16,379 nt of DNA from WYEN01 sp049976205 (lineage in GTDB: Archaea > Thermoproteota > Thermoprotei_A > Sulfolobales > AG1), in contig JBMFIR010000034.1 of the NCBI GenBank assembly GCA_049976205.1, forward strand, positions 1 through 16,379, given 5' to 3'. The notes under the pieces are model-generated. The model ran no database searches, was not told where the DNA came from, and saw only the letters and a program-made list of their open reading frames with translations. Position 1 is the first letter of the stretch; every line of letters starts with the position of its first letter. Shown one piece after another: positions 6,777 to 14,882 of the stretch. A program made the position numbers and the translations under genes.

Positions 6777-8043
6777 GAGTTATTATCCCCCGATCAATTG
6801 AGACTAGATATCCCTGGGCCACTAATCTCTCCTCAAGTATCCTTGAGAGTATTTTCTCCGCAGTCTTTCCGTCTCTTGCTAAGGCAACAACTGATCCTCC
6901 TAAACCAGCACCACTCAACTTAGCTCCTAAGGCACCTGAGTTAATGCTTTTTCTCACTATCTCATCTATGATCGGTAGACTAACCTCATAGTATTTGCTA
7001 AGCATAACATGTTGATAAGTCATCACGATACCTAATTGATCAAGGGGATCTGACGATGATTTAACATCTATTTTAAGGAATTCCTTGACTGCATCAATCA
7101 TCTCTCTCATGAATAAGGGATCTGCTTCACCACCTCTCAAGATCTTCAGAGCCTCCAAGGTGCTTCTATGTGTCTTCAGAGTATATATGATCCTGCTGGA
7201 ATAGGGGTGAGGAATAGATTCTAAGTAGATCTTTAGATCCTCATAGTCCAGATGCTCCCAATCAACATCATAATATCTCATACCCAATTTATCTCTCAGA
7301 TGACCCGGGACAATATTGATAAGCATCTCTAAACCACGATCAATCTCAGCCTGTCTCTTAGGGTGAATATCAGCTGTGCTATGTCTAATACCAGTATCAA
7401 AAACCACGAAAAAACCCTTGTTAAACTCGATCTCGTGAACCTTATACGGAGGTTTCGTCTCGATAAGAATAACTCCGCCGAATGCTGATGAGTACTGATC
7501 AAGTCTACCACAGGGTATGCCCAAGACATCGTGCTCAGCCACATAGGCGAGTTCAGCAATTCTCTCCCGAGATAATCCCAGACTAAAAAACTCATTTAAT
7601 GCAGCTATGAAAGATACTATTAGCGTCCCACTACTACCAAGACCAGATCCTATTGGGACATTACTATCAATCCACGCATTAAAAGATTTTATATCGTATC
7701 CCTCGAGACGCAGAGCTACTACGGCGGCTCTTAAATAGTTCCCGAAGAACTTGTTTCTATCCACATTAACGATCCCTGGATCAAAGTAATCCACATATCT
7801 CTCACCAAGATCCCTCATATTTCTAGAGGCCACCACAATTCTATCTCCAAAAGATCTTCCCACAGCAACATAAGTTCTTAAATTAATTCCCATAGCAACA
7901 ACAGGAAGACCCTTATAGTCTTGGTGAGTATTCAGGAAATCAATTCTAGCAGGAGCAGAAACAATGACGTCTGGGAGTCTAGAGAAGATCTCCTCATATC
8001 CTAACTTAACTCTCTCAATATACTCATTATAGCTACTTTGCAT
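6760..8043 (-). CDS. galK: galactokinase (GHMP kinase family)
   Basis: ATP-dependent phosphorylation of galactose to galactose 1-phosphate, the substrate of the GalT encoded just downstream. GHMP motifs are in order: motif 1 SAPARIDFLNTHQDY (29-43) for sugar binding; motif 2 PIGSGLGSSG (130-139), the ATP loop; the catalytic-base region CGRLDQ with D182; the TGIRHS element near 217-222; and motif 3 KLSGAGLGGS (375-384). At 427 residues it is longer than bacterial GalK (about 380). The usual galactokinase GEHTDY is replaced by NTHQDY: the sugar-contacting His and Asp are kept but the Glu is not, so substrate choice could be broader or different (another hexose or an amino sugar). The ATG at 8043 follows GGTGA (within 8049-8055) at good spacing. 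The galT neighbour is the main reason for calling galactokinase. Confidence 0.85.
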   Translation of the reverse strand: MQSSYNEYIERVKLGYEEIFSRLPDVIVSAPARIDFLNTHQDYKGLPVVAMGINLRTYVAVGRSFGDRIVVASRNMRDLGERYVDYFDPGIVNVDRNKFFGNYLRAAVVALRLEGYDIKSFNAWIDSNVPIGSGLGSSGTLIVSFIAALNEFFSLGLSRERIAELAYVAEHDVLGIPCGRLDQYSSAFGGVILIETKPPYKVHEIEFNKGFFVVFDTGIRHSTADIHPKRQAEIDRGLEMLINIVPGHLRDKLGMRYYDVDWEHLDYEDLKIYLESIPHPYSSRIIYTLKTHRSTLEALKILRGGEADPLFMREMIDAVKEFLKIDVKSSSDPLDQLGIVMTYQHVMLSKYYEVSLPIIDEIVRKSINSGALGAKLSGAGLGGSVVALARDGKTAEKILSRILEERLVAQGYLVSIDRGIITHEKRL

Positions 8044-8161
8044 AATCTCTCACCCAATTCCTATCTAAGAAAAGAAATTTCTCCAGATATCTCTCACTTA
8101 AAGCAGGATTCAAGGTTCTCATTCTCCTCTCAAATATATTTATTTGTTCTGTAAGTATCAT
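8033..8161 (-). CDS. small hypothetical protein overlapping the start of galK
   Basis: An open frame without stops runs from 8194 to the TAG at 8035-8033. Its first ATG is at 8161, giving 42 residues beginning MILTEQINIFERRM; a second ATG is at 8122. The composition is charged and protein-like (ERYLEKFLFLDRNWVRDY). It ends 11 nt inside galK, an arrangement often seen in translationally coupled genes, and the galK ribosome binding site lies within it. No clear ribosome binding site precedes the first ATG. It may be a leader peptide, the remnant C-terminus of a lost upstream gene, or chance. No family is recognised. Confidence 0.3.
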   Translation of the reverse strand: MILTEQINIFERRMRTLNPALSERYLEKFLFLDRNWVRDYAK

Positions 8162-8732
8162 TATATCATTAATGTCGCCTGTAGATAAGAGGGTTTACTG
8201 GTTAGATCATATTTTATTTGATCCTTAGCTATTGTAAGTCGGTAATGAACTGATTCTTTGAAAGATCAATGGAGAAATCATGAGAAAGTCTCTAACAGAG
8301 ATATGACAAGGAAAAATACTAGACGAGTTTCTGAGTCCGACTAAATTATTTAAAAAAATATTGAGCCTGAGGCAAGAGATATGGTCTATGAATATGTATG
8401 AGTCGATCTTTTTACTGATGAAGGAGACTTAATACTCCGATGCTTGACCCCCATCGAGAGAAAATTGTGTTTCTTGAGAATAAGAATCTTTCTATTCTGT
8501 ATTCAGAGAGAAATAATTGAGAAAGCTATTAAGAATACTGAGAGATACGGGTCTCTAAAGAGGCGCTGAGAAGAATATTATTTAGAGAATTACTCTCAAG
8601 AGCTACCCAGAACTTGTATCAAAGAGATCTATTGATTTATCATATCCACCCTATATGTATCTGGGGTATATGGCTAGGTATATAGAGACATAAAGGATAC
8701 TTAGAGTAATTTAAGCGGCTTTAGCTAATAAT
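8162..8732. other. degenerate region with broken short frames
   Basis: No complete gene is seen. The plus strand carries several closely spaced short open pieces in different frames that look coding: a 41-codon stretch at 8307-8432 (including ILDEFLSPTKLFKKILSL), then MLDPHREKIVFLENKN near 8440, then pieces around 8520-8640. This suggests a gene of a few hundred bases that decayed through frameshifts. None of the pieces is recognised. No RNA gene was found. Confidence 0.35.
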
Positions 8733-8855
8733 ATGAAACACAACGATGAAAAAATTATTTATGTGATCCCAACTAATTTATTCTTCGGATGTTTAGTCTC
8801 TAATAAGATCAGAAGAGATTTACTAGAGAGGTATTTAGTGATAAGGAGAAGATGA
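8733..8855 (+). CDS. small hypothetical protein upstream of the CxxC protein
   Basis: A 40-codon frame, MKHNDEKIIYVIPTNLFFGC and on to a basic tail, ends in the TGA of an ATGA overlap (8852-8855) with the next gene. This four-base overlap is the usual sign of translational coupling. It may instead be the surviving end of the degraded gene upstream, or part of a frameshifted longer N-terminus of the next gene. No family is recognised. Confidence 0.3.
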   Translation: MKHNDEKIIYVIPTNLFFGCLVSNKIRRDLLERYLVIRRR

Positions 8856-9442
8856 TCTTCAGAGATCTTATTTCGAGTATTATGATTAACGAATTGATTC
8901 GACTTATTAGGAGGAGAAGATCCTTTAATAATTCGGATAAAATAACAAAGATAATAAAATATTGCTTAATATCATTAATTATTCTAGTGATTAGTCAAAT
9001 GACTGATAAAGAAATCATTATCTCAGATCCCGTTGTAGTTGATTTAGTGAGAAGTATTAGAGAACCTACTCTCTTCTACGATAATAAATGTGTTGTGTGC
9101 TACAACTTGGCTAGGTTGATACATAAGTTATTTAGAAGGAGAATTCATGTAGTAGGTGAATTTAGTGATGAGGCTTCTTGGCTTAGGAACATGTTAGGTT
9201 TCGAGGAGTTTATTAAGCTACCGTGGTTCTTTGATCCTAAGAAAAAGATCTTGTATGGTGGTAGATCAATGATCTATGCTTTATTAAAGTATCTCCTAAT
9301 AGGTTTATTCAGAGGATCTGAGAAAATAGATTTTAGAGATCCCAGACCCGAGACGTGTTCAGCTCTTCACCCATGTACTTATCTCGGCGGTTTATTATAT
9401 ATCATGAAGAACTCAGAGAAGATAAAGCTAGTAATAAAATAA
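8852..9442 (+). CDS. CxxC thiol-disulfide-type protein resembling the DCC (DUF393) family
   Basis: The 196-residue product has a basic N-terminus, one likely membrane segment at about residues 36-49 (CLISLIILVIS), then a domain starting TLFYDNKCVVC (73-83). The YD-x-x-C-x-x-C pattern, followed by an Arg-rich helix (ARLIHKLFRRR) and a later GGRSMIYALLKYL helix, fits the DCC family (PF04134), small thioredoxin-like proteins thought to act as thiol-disulfide oxidoreductases. C80 and C83 would be the redox pair; C169 and C175 are further cysteines. The usual Gly of YDG is Asn here. The ATG at 8852 has AGGAG very close upstream (about 3 nt), so a later start such as the ATG at 8999 (residue 50), which skips the membrane segment, is possible. 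It runs convergently toward the ABC permease gene, with 17 nt between the ends. Confidence 0.55.
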   Translation: MIFRDLISSIMINELIRLIRRRRSFNNSDKITKIIKYCLISLIILVISQMTDKEIIISDPVVVDLVRSIREPTLFYDNKCVVCYNLARLIHKLFRRRIHVVGEFSDEASWLRNMLGFEEFIKLPWFFDPKKKILYGGRSMIYALLKYLLIGLFRGSEKIDFRDPRPETCSALHPCTYLGGLLYIMKNSEKIKLVIK

Positions 9443-9459
9443 TTAATTTACTTAGTGTG

Positions 9460-10332
9460 CTATATCATCTTCTTTATACGTGGATTAGTGTACTCCTCTA
9501 TTGAGAAACCTATTAATGTGAATCCTGTTCCTAAAAGAGCTATGAAGAGACCTGGTACAAAGATCCATAGCCACAGATCTAGTTGCATAGCATAAGAAGC
9601 CTCGGCGTGTCTAAGTATTTGACCCCAGCTCTTCACCGTAGGATCACCTAAGCCTAGGAAGCTGAGACCTGCTTCTGTTAGTATAGCTGATGTAGCACCC
9701 ATAACAAATTCCGCTATGAGAAGCGGAGCTAGACTCGGTAGTATGTGTCTAAACATTACTCTTAGACTACTAGCCCCGAGAGCTCTTGCTGCCTCTACAT
9801 AATCTCTATTTCTTAGACTCAGTACTTGGGCTCTAATCATTCTGGCACCGCCAACCCAGCCGAAGAATGCTAAGATCAAGACTATGTTGTTTAGACTAGG
9901 TCCTAGATAAGCTGCCAATATAATGATTAGTGGTAGTGAGGGGAGTGCAAGCATTATGTCAATCACACCTGATATAAGATCATCAACTATTCCTCCCTTA
10001 TACCCTGCTAGTAAACCAGCTACTAAGCTAATTAATATAGCTATACTCGAGGCTGAGAAACCTACGTAGAGACTTGTTCTTGATCCATAAATAACCTCAC
10101 TCCATATGTCTTGGCCAATATCGTTTGTACCTAGTAAATGCTCTGGTGATGGTGGCTGAAGAGGTTTTCCGACAACCGCGTATGGATTATATGGAGCTAT
10201 TCTATCAGCAAAAATAGCCATGAAAACAAAGAACATTACTATTGAGAAACCTATTAAACCTTTCTTATTATAGATCAATATCTCTTTTGATGCATCAAAG
10301 AATCTCTTTAAAGCCGAGGATCCTCTAAACAT
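9460..10332 (-). CDS. ABC transporter permease, DppC/OppC type
   Basis: Second membrane subunit of a family-5-linked (peptide/nickel/oligosaccharide) ABC importer. The 290 residues start with a cytoplasmic stretch and a first membrane helix (about 26-42), then the OppC N-terminal signature with LLGTND-x-GQDIWSEV (66-80), and further membrane helices. The EAA coupling loop EAARALGASSLRVMFRHILP lies at 180-199 and would contact the ATPase subunits. The C-terminal NPRIKK motif is typical. Its ATG shares one base with the stop of the upstream permease (TAATG), so translation is coupled. No ATPase gene follows: the next gene is convergent. ATPases must be encoded elsewhere or shared. Confidence 0.9.
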   Translation of the reverse strand: MFRGSSALKRFFDASKEILIYNKKGLIGFSIVMFFVFMAIFADRIAPYNPYAVVGKPLQPPSPEHLLGTNDIGQDIWSEVIYGSRTSLYVGFSASSIAILISLVAGLLAGYKGGIVDDLISGVIDIMLALPSLPLIIILAAYLGPSLNNIVLILAFFGWVGGARMIRAQVLSLRNRDYVEAARALGASSLRVMFRHILPSLAPLLIAEFVMGATSAILTEAGLSFLGLGDPTVKSWGQILRHAEASYAMQLDLWLWIFVPGLFIALLGTGFTLIGFSIEEYTNPRIKKMI

Positions 10333-11318
10333 TATCTCCTCTCACCATATCTTATCCTCGGGTCAAGAAGCACGTATATGAAGTCAGCGATTAAATTGGC
10401 TATTATAATGGTCGCGGAAAGCATGAAGAACGCAGCGTTAAGAACAGGATAGTCCTTATATATAATTGATTGATAGATTAAGTATCCTAGACCTGGGTAG
10501 GAGAATATTGTCTCTGTAATCACGGATCCCCCAATAATGTATCCTGCTCTAATGGCGAGCATAGTAACAGGAGGGAGTAGAGCGTTTCTAACAACTATTC
10601 TCATAACCTTACTCTCTGGTAAACCGACGGCCCTGGAAACAAATACGAAATCTTCACCTAATAGATCCACCATTGTGTTCCTCATAACTAATGTATATGA
10701 GGCGTAAGCCGTTAAGGTGACTGCGAGAACTGGGAGAACCATATGTCTTAATACATCGATTACATAATCAAGAGGAGAGTGATAAACAGCTCCTGGTGTT
10801 AGTGCTTGACTTATTGGGAAAAGATTTAATTTATAGCCTAAGAAATACTGTAGTAAAAGAGCTAGCCAGTAGTAAGGTATGGCATACACAACAACCGCAG
10901 ATATTGTTATACCGGCATCAACCGCGCTACCTCTCTTCCATCCAGCTATCATTCCTAGGAGTATACCTGTTAAACCTACTGTAATAGTTGTTGTTCCCTG
11001 CAACAGAAGTGTCCAGGGGAGACGCTCCATAACAATCTCAAAAACTGTTCTAGGGTAATACTGGTAGCTGTACCCCCAGTTGCCCGTGAAAATACTTTTT
11101 ATATATGCTATGAATTGCTCGTATAAAGGTGCATCAAGTCTCCACTCTTTAGTAAGTATCTTCACAGCCTCAGGAGGAAGCTGATACTCATTAGCTAATA
11201 TAGAGGCTGGATTCCCAGGCATTGCTCTTGGGAGAATAAAATTTATTATGATTATGATGAAGAATACTATTAAGGATCTAGTGATTCTCTTGTACAGATA
11301 AGAATATGATGAGCTCAA
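10332..11318 (-). CDS. ABC transporter permease, DppB/OppB type
   Basis: First membrane subunit of the importer, pairing with the DppC-type subunit. From the proposed start it is 328 residues with about six membrane helices. The first helix (IVFFIIIIINFILP) is followed by the family's RAMPGNP motif. The EAA loop (SRAVGLPESKVMRIVVRNAL) is in the second half, and the C-terminus ends LLDPRIRYG, usual for DppB. The frame is open to a TTG at 11348, only 4 nt after the binding-protein gene, but no ribosome binding site precedes it. I prefer the TTG at 11318 because GGGGAG (11327-11332) stands 8 nt before it and the product then has the normal short N-terminus. A GTG at 11327 is also possible. Confidence 0.88.
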   Translation of the reverse strand: MSSSYSYLYKRITRSLIVFFIIIIINFILPRAMPGNPASILANEYQLPPEAVKILTKEWRLDAPLYEQFIAYIKSIFTGNWGYSYQYYPRTVFEIVMERLPWTLLLQGTTTITVGLTGILLGMIAGWKRGSAVDAGITISAVVVYAIPYYWLALLLQYFLGYKLNLFPISQALTPGAVYHSPLDYVIDVLRHMVLPVLAVTLTAYASYTLVMRNTMVDLLGEDFVFVSRAVGLPESKVMRIVVRNALLPPVTMLAIRAGYIIGGSVITETIFSYPGLGYLIYQSIIYKDYPVLNAAFFMLSATIIIANLIADFIYVLLDPRIRYGERR

Positions 11319-11352
11319 AACATACACTCCCCAAAAAAATAACGTCAAAAAA

Positions 11353-13224
11353 TTATTTTCTTCTTAACATAAGAACTGCTAATGCGATAATAACTACCAC
11401 AACCACTAATGCCACAGCTAGCATAGTGTAGGTCTCTGCAGAAGGCGCCGTAGCTGAAGGAGTTGATGTTGAGGGAGTGGGCGTCGCGACCATAACTACC
11501 GTAGTTGGTATTAGTGACTGTATTGTTTGTGTTCCTATAACGGTCTGTACTTGAGTAACTACCTGGGTCGCTGTTTCTGTTACCACGGCTGGTTTCTTAG
11601 GAGACACTTGTAGCAGAGATATTTTGCTGGTTGGGCCCTCGGCTTCGTTCCAATTAACGAATCTATCTGTTCTATAAGCTGTCATTGAGTACTTGACATA
11701 TAATGTCAGTACTGGAAGATCTCTTGCTATAAGCTCCTGGATCTTGTAAACAATCTCTCTCCTCGCATTAGGATCCATTGTTGTTCTCTCAAGATCAAGT
11801 AATTTATCCATCTCAGGGTTCCTATACCTAGCCCAGTTTCTCGGTGCATAAGTACCTATTGGTGGTGCTTGGGAACTGTGGAATCTCTCATAAAGATACC
11901 AATCAATATCTGTGGTGATCGACATCCCGATACCCATGAAGCCTATATCGAAGTCTCCTACACCCTCTAACTGATCTACTGTACCGAGAGCTTGGGCACT
12001 AACTTTCGCTTCTATACCTATCTTCTTCAGCCATGAAGCTATTAACTCAGCTGATCTTTCAAATTCTGTTATTCCAGATATAGTGAGTATCGTGAAACTT
12101 AGTCTAGTTCCATTAGGAGTCACTCTAATCCCATCGGGGCCGGGCTTGAAACCTAGACTATCTAATATTTCGTTAGCCTTAGTGAAATTCTGAGGCCTAA
12201 AAGTCACATTGGGATTGTACCATATGCCGAATAGAGGCTGTATCCATCCATCAGCCGCCGGATACGCGTATCCTAGCATCACGGTGTTTACTAAAGCAAC
12301 TTTATCTACCGCATAAGCTATTGCTTCTCTAAATTCTCGTATATTAAATGGGTATTTGTCGTTATTGAAACCTATCCATCTAAGGATACCTGATCCATTT
12401 AGAGTAACTATTCTTATATTAGGATCTCTTATAAGAACAGGTACAAGCTCAGGAGCTACTGTGGCAGCAGTTATAGCATCTATATCTCCTTTCTGGAGAG
12501 CTAGCATTAGGGTGTCAGTACTCTTATAGAGAACAATGACTAGTCTATCTATCTTTGGTTTACCTAAGAAGAAGTCTGGGTTAGCAACTAGCACAATTGA
12601 TACTCCTGGTGTGTAGCTGTAGAATTTGAATGGTCCACTACCTATTGGATTATCCATATTCTTAAATGTTGTTGGATCCACTTGAGACCATATATGCTCA
12701 GGAAGTATTGGTATTAATGCACCTACGTAGAATAGTGCTGGAGCAAATGGTTGTGTTAGTTGGAAAACAATTGTTCTATCATCTAAAGCTGTTACATTAG
12801 CAATATATTTCCTGAGATTCCATTTATCTAATTTATCAGCATATTTAGACTTAAGTATTAGATTAAATGTGAATACGACATCCTTTGATGTGAGAGGTGT
12901 GCCATCATGCCACTTTATATTAGGTCTCAACTTAAATGTTATAGTGAGCTTCTCCTGATCAACACTGTAACTCTCAGCAAGCCATGGGCCATAGGTTCCG
13001 TTTGTGTAGACATACAGTAGAGTATCGTATAACAATCCTCTCACAAAACCCGCGGCTGCAAATGTGCCTATTAAGGGGTTGAAGTTATCTATTTGATCAG
13101 GCATACCTATTCTCAATTCCACAACTTGCTGAGCCTTCACAGTATCCATCGATACATAGGGTGCTACTGAGAGTATTAGAATTAGAATTATAAATGGTGT
13201 AAGAAACTTACTGAGATTAATCAT
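11353..13224 (-). CDS. extracellular solute-binding protein, family 5 (peptide/oligosaccharide), membrane-anchored
   Basis: The 623-residue protein captures the substrate outside the cell and delivers it to the two permeases encoded immediately downstream. It has an N-terminal export signal (about 1-31, cleavage near VKAQ), then the SBP_bac_5 fold: FNPLIGTF early, KLRPNIKWHDGTPLTSKDVV at about 99-118, a central GSGPFKF segment, and long Trp/Tyr-rich substrate-cavity regions. The C-terminus is archaeal in style: a Thr/Val/Ser/Pro-rich linker (about 545-596) followed by one membrane helix (about 600-619) and a basic end (RRK), tethering it to the membrane. Family-5 proteins in hyperthermophilic archaea bind either peptides or oligosaccharides. 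The adjacent M20 peptidases favour peptides and the galactose genes are less directly linked. A weak GGTTGAT precedes the ATG. Confidence 0.9.
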   Translation of the reverse strand: MINLSKFLTPFIILILILSVAPYVSMDTVKAQQVVELRIGMPDQIDNFNPLIGTFAAAGFVRGLLYDTLLYVYTNGTYGPWLAESYSVDQEKLTITFKLRPNIKWHDGTPLTSKDVVFTFNLILKSKYADKLDKWNLRKYIANVTALDDRTIVFQLTQPFAPALFYVGALIPILPEHIWSQVDPTTFKNMDNPIGSGPFKFYSYTPGVSIVLVANPDFFLGKPKIDRLVIVLYKSTDTLMLALQKGDIDAITAATVAPELVPVLIRDPNIRIVTLNGSGILRWIGFNNDKYPFNIREFREAIAYAVDKVALVNTVMLGYAYPAADGWIQPLFGIWYNPNVTFRPQNFTKANEILDSLGFKPGPDGIRVTPNGTRLSFTILTISGITEFERSAELIASWLKKIGIEAKVSAQALGTVDQLEGVGDFDIGFMGIGMSITTDIDWYLYERFHSSQAPPIGTYAPRNWARYRNPEMDKLLDLERTTMDPNARREIVYKIQELIARDLPVLTLYVKYSMTAYRTDRFVNWNEAEGPTSKISLLQVSPKKPAVVTETATQVVTQVQTVIGTQTIQSLIPTTVVMVATPTPSTSTPSATAPSAETYTMLAVALVVVVVIIALAVLMLRRK

Positions 13225-13307
13225 TTTAAATCAACCATTATTCTAGAGTGGAGAAGGAGGGTAATAAGTAGCTTGTTACGTAATCAGACACCTAGAAACT
13301 ATTCACA

Positions 13308-13318
13308 GTTTATAGTTA
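13308..13318 (-). promoter_or_regulatory. possible promoter of the binding-protein/permease genes
   Basis: In the 111-nt gap between the M20 gene and the binding-protein gene, the minus strand reads TAACTATAAAC, a TATA-like element. Transcription would start near 13287, about 60 nt before the start codon. The transporter could thus be expressed separately from the M20 gene, as well as by read-through. Confidence 0.3.
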
Positions 13319-13335
13319 ATTCACTAAAAAGAGAA

Positions 13336-14721
13336 TTATTTAGAGAAGTAGAGTAGTGTCAGAGCCACATGCTTTATACTATTCTTGAAATCTCCTATTC
13401 TAATATTCTCATTCGGAGCATGAGCAGCAGATCCGTAGTATCCTACACCTGCACCTGTCATAGGTATCTTAGCCACGTTGGTGAATAAGTATATTGGTCC
13501 AGAGCCTCCAGATAATGGATATACAGCAGGAGGCCTCGAATAAACTTCCTCAGCTGCTTTAATTGAGTCTCTAACTATTTTCTCACTAGCCCTCGTATAA
13601 CCCGATGGATACATTCCATGAACCACTATCTCAGCATCGCTAAAACCTAATTTACTTAGATAACCCTTGAGTCTCTCAAGGATCTTGGCTGGATCTTGAC
13701 CAGGCACTGGTCTAATATCTATTTTCACACCAGCTAATGAAGGAACAATAGTCTTACTACCCTTACCGGTGTATCCCGCGTAGAGACCTGATACATTTAG
13801 AGAGGGCTTGGTATAAAGCTCTCTCAAAGCATCAATGCCTGTTAAGCCTTTAACAAATTCCTTTAAGCCTAGTTCTTTCTTTAACTCTTCTAACTCATCG
13901 AAATCTAGTTCCTTAATCATCTCCTCAGCCTCTTTAACAAACACAGGATCTATGTCCTCGTATATGTCTGGGAACAAAATATCTCCTCTATCACTCTTAA
14001 GATGAGTAAGCAACTTAGCCATTCTCCACACTGGGTTAGGGATTAGTGGAGCATTACCACTATGAACATCTCTTAAAGCTCCTCTCAATACTATCTCTAC
14101 GTAGAGCATTCCTTTAAAACCAAGTGAGATACCTAATCTACCATCTCTCCTAACATAACCAGTCTCCCAGAAACCACCATCTGCCCTCACCCAATCTCTT
14201 CTCTTCTCAATGATCTTGGCTAGTGTGGGTGAGCCAATCTCCTCCTCTCCTTCAATAAAGAATTTTATTTTTAAACCAAGATCATCTAAGTAAGGAAGTA
14301 GATAATCAATTGCACCTAATCTAGCGGCTATATTACCCTTGTTATCAGCCACACCTCTACCAAAAACAAATTGATCTTTTACCACTGCCTTGAAGGGATC
14401 TGTTTTCCAAAGATCAAGAGGATCAGGTGGTTGAACATCATAATGATTATATATCATAACAACTCTACTACCACTACCAATCTCAGCTAGAACAGCCGGG
14501 TGCCCACCAGCCTCCTCCACATATACCTTAAATCCCCTCTCTTTAAGAAGATCCGAGAGAAACTCAGAGCATCGCTTCATTTCCTCACGGGCATATGCCG
14601 CAACCGTGGGTATAGAAACTAACTCCCCAAGGATCTTTATGTATCTCTCATAGTTTTTCTCAACAAAATCATTTAGATTCTGCCTAATTTTTGCCACAAG
14701 ATCATTAGATACTCTACTCAT
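13336..14721 (-). CDS. M20-family zinc metallopeptidase (dipeptidase/carboxypeptidase type)
   Basis: Cytoplasmic peptidase expected to remove amino acids from imported short peptides. At 461 residues it fits M20 enzymes of the dipeptidase/carnosinase kind. The dinuclear metal site can be followed: H93 and D95 in YNHYDVQP; the bridging D126 in GVADNKG; the general base E160 and ligand E161 in EGEEEIGS; D181 in RADGG; and the final ligand H434 in SAAHAPNE. H220 (DVHSG) in the lid domain is the residue that reaches the partner active site in dimers. The ATG at 14721 follows GAGGT (14729-14733), and a TATA element sits 26 nt before that site. The gene lies upstream of, and on the same strand as, the binding protein and permeases, suggesting a peptide-uptake-and-cleavage unit. 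It is divergent from a second M20 homolog. Confidence 0.9.
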   Translation of the reverse strand: MSRVSNDLVAKIRQNLNDFVEKNYERYIKILGELVSIPTVAAYAREEMKRCSEFLSDLLKERGFKVYVEEAGGHPAVLAEIGSGSRVVMIYNHYDVQPPDPLDLWKTDPFKAVVKDQFVFGRGVADNKGNIAARLGAIDYLLPYLDDLGLKIKFFIEGEEEIGSPTLAKIIEKRRDWVRADGGFWETGYVRRDGRLGISLGFKGMLYVEIVLRGALRDVHSGNAPLIPNPVWRMAKLLTHLKSDRGDILFPDIYEDIDPVFVKEAEEMIKELDFDELEELKKELGLKEFVKGLTGIDALRELYTKPSLNVSGLYAGYTGKGSKTIVPSLAGVKIDIRPVPGQDPAKILERLKGYLSKLGFSDAEIVVHGMYPSGYTRASEKIVRDSIKAAEEVYSRPPAVYPLSGGSGPIYLFTNVAKIPMTGAGVGYYGSAAHAPNENIRIGDFKNSIKHVALTLLYFSK

Positions 14722-14728
14722 TATTAAG

Positions 14729-14763
14729 ACCTCAGAGAAACTGTTTTTTACAAACTATAAATA
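14729..14763 (-). promoter_or_regulatory. promoter and RBS of the intact M20 gene
   Basis: On the minus strand, TATTTATAG (14755-14763) is a TATA box centred about 26 nt before 14733, where the GAGGT ribosome binding site starts. The transcript leader would be only about 12 nt. Confidence 0.5.
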
Positions 14764-14843
14764 TTTCTACTCAAGAACTAAGTAGCATTTTTATTCTCCG
14801 GGTCTTGTATTAGCCGTAGTCTTTGTACCAGCTATAAGTATTA

Positions 14844-14879
14844 TTTATAAAGAGACAAAGATTATTAACACCTGGTGAT
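14844..14879 (+). promoter_or_regulatory. promoter and RBS of the second M20 gene
   Basis: TTTATAA at 14844-14850 lies about 26 nt before GGTGAT (14874-14879), a strong archaeal ribosome binding site just before the ATG at 14883. With the minus-strand promoter it forms a compact divergent pair within 161 nt. Both promoters look functional even though the plus gene is frameshifted. Confidence 0.55.
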
Positions 14880-14882
14880 TTA

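Noticed and set aside
6735..7595. Open frames of 62 codons (plus, 6735-6923) and 88 codons (minus, 7329-7595) within galT/galK
   Set aside because: Both lie in wrong frames inside well-supported genes and show no motif.
10796..10984. Plus-strand open frame of 62 codons
   Set aside because: Antisense to the DppB-type permease; its hydrophobicity follows from the permease codons.
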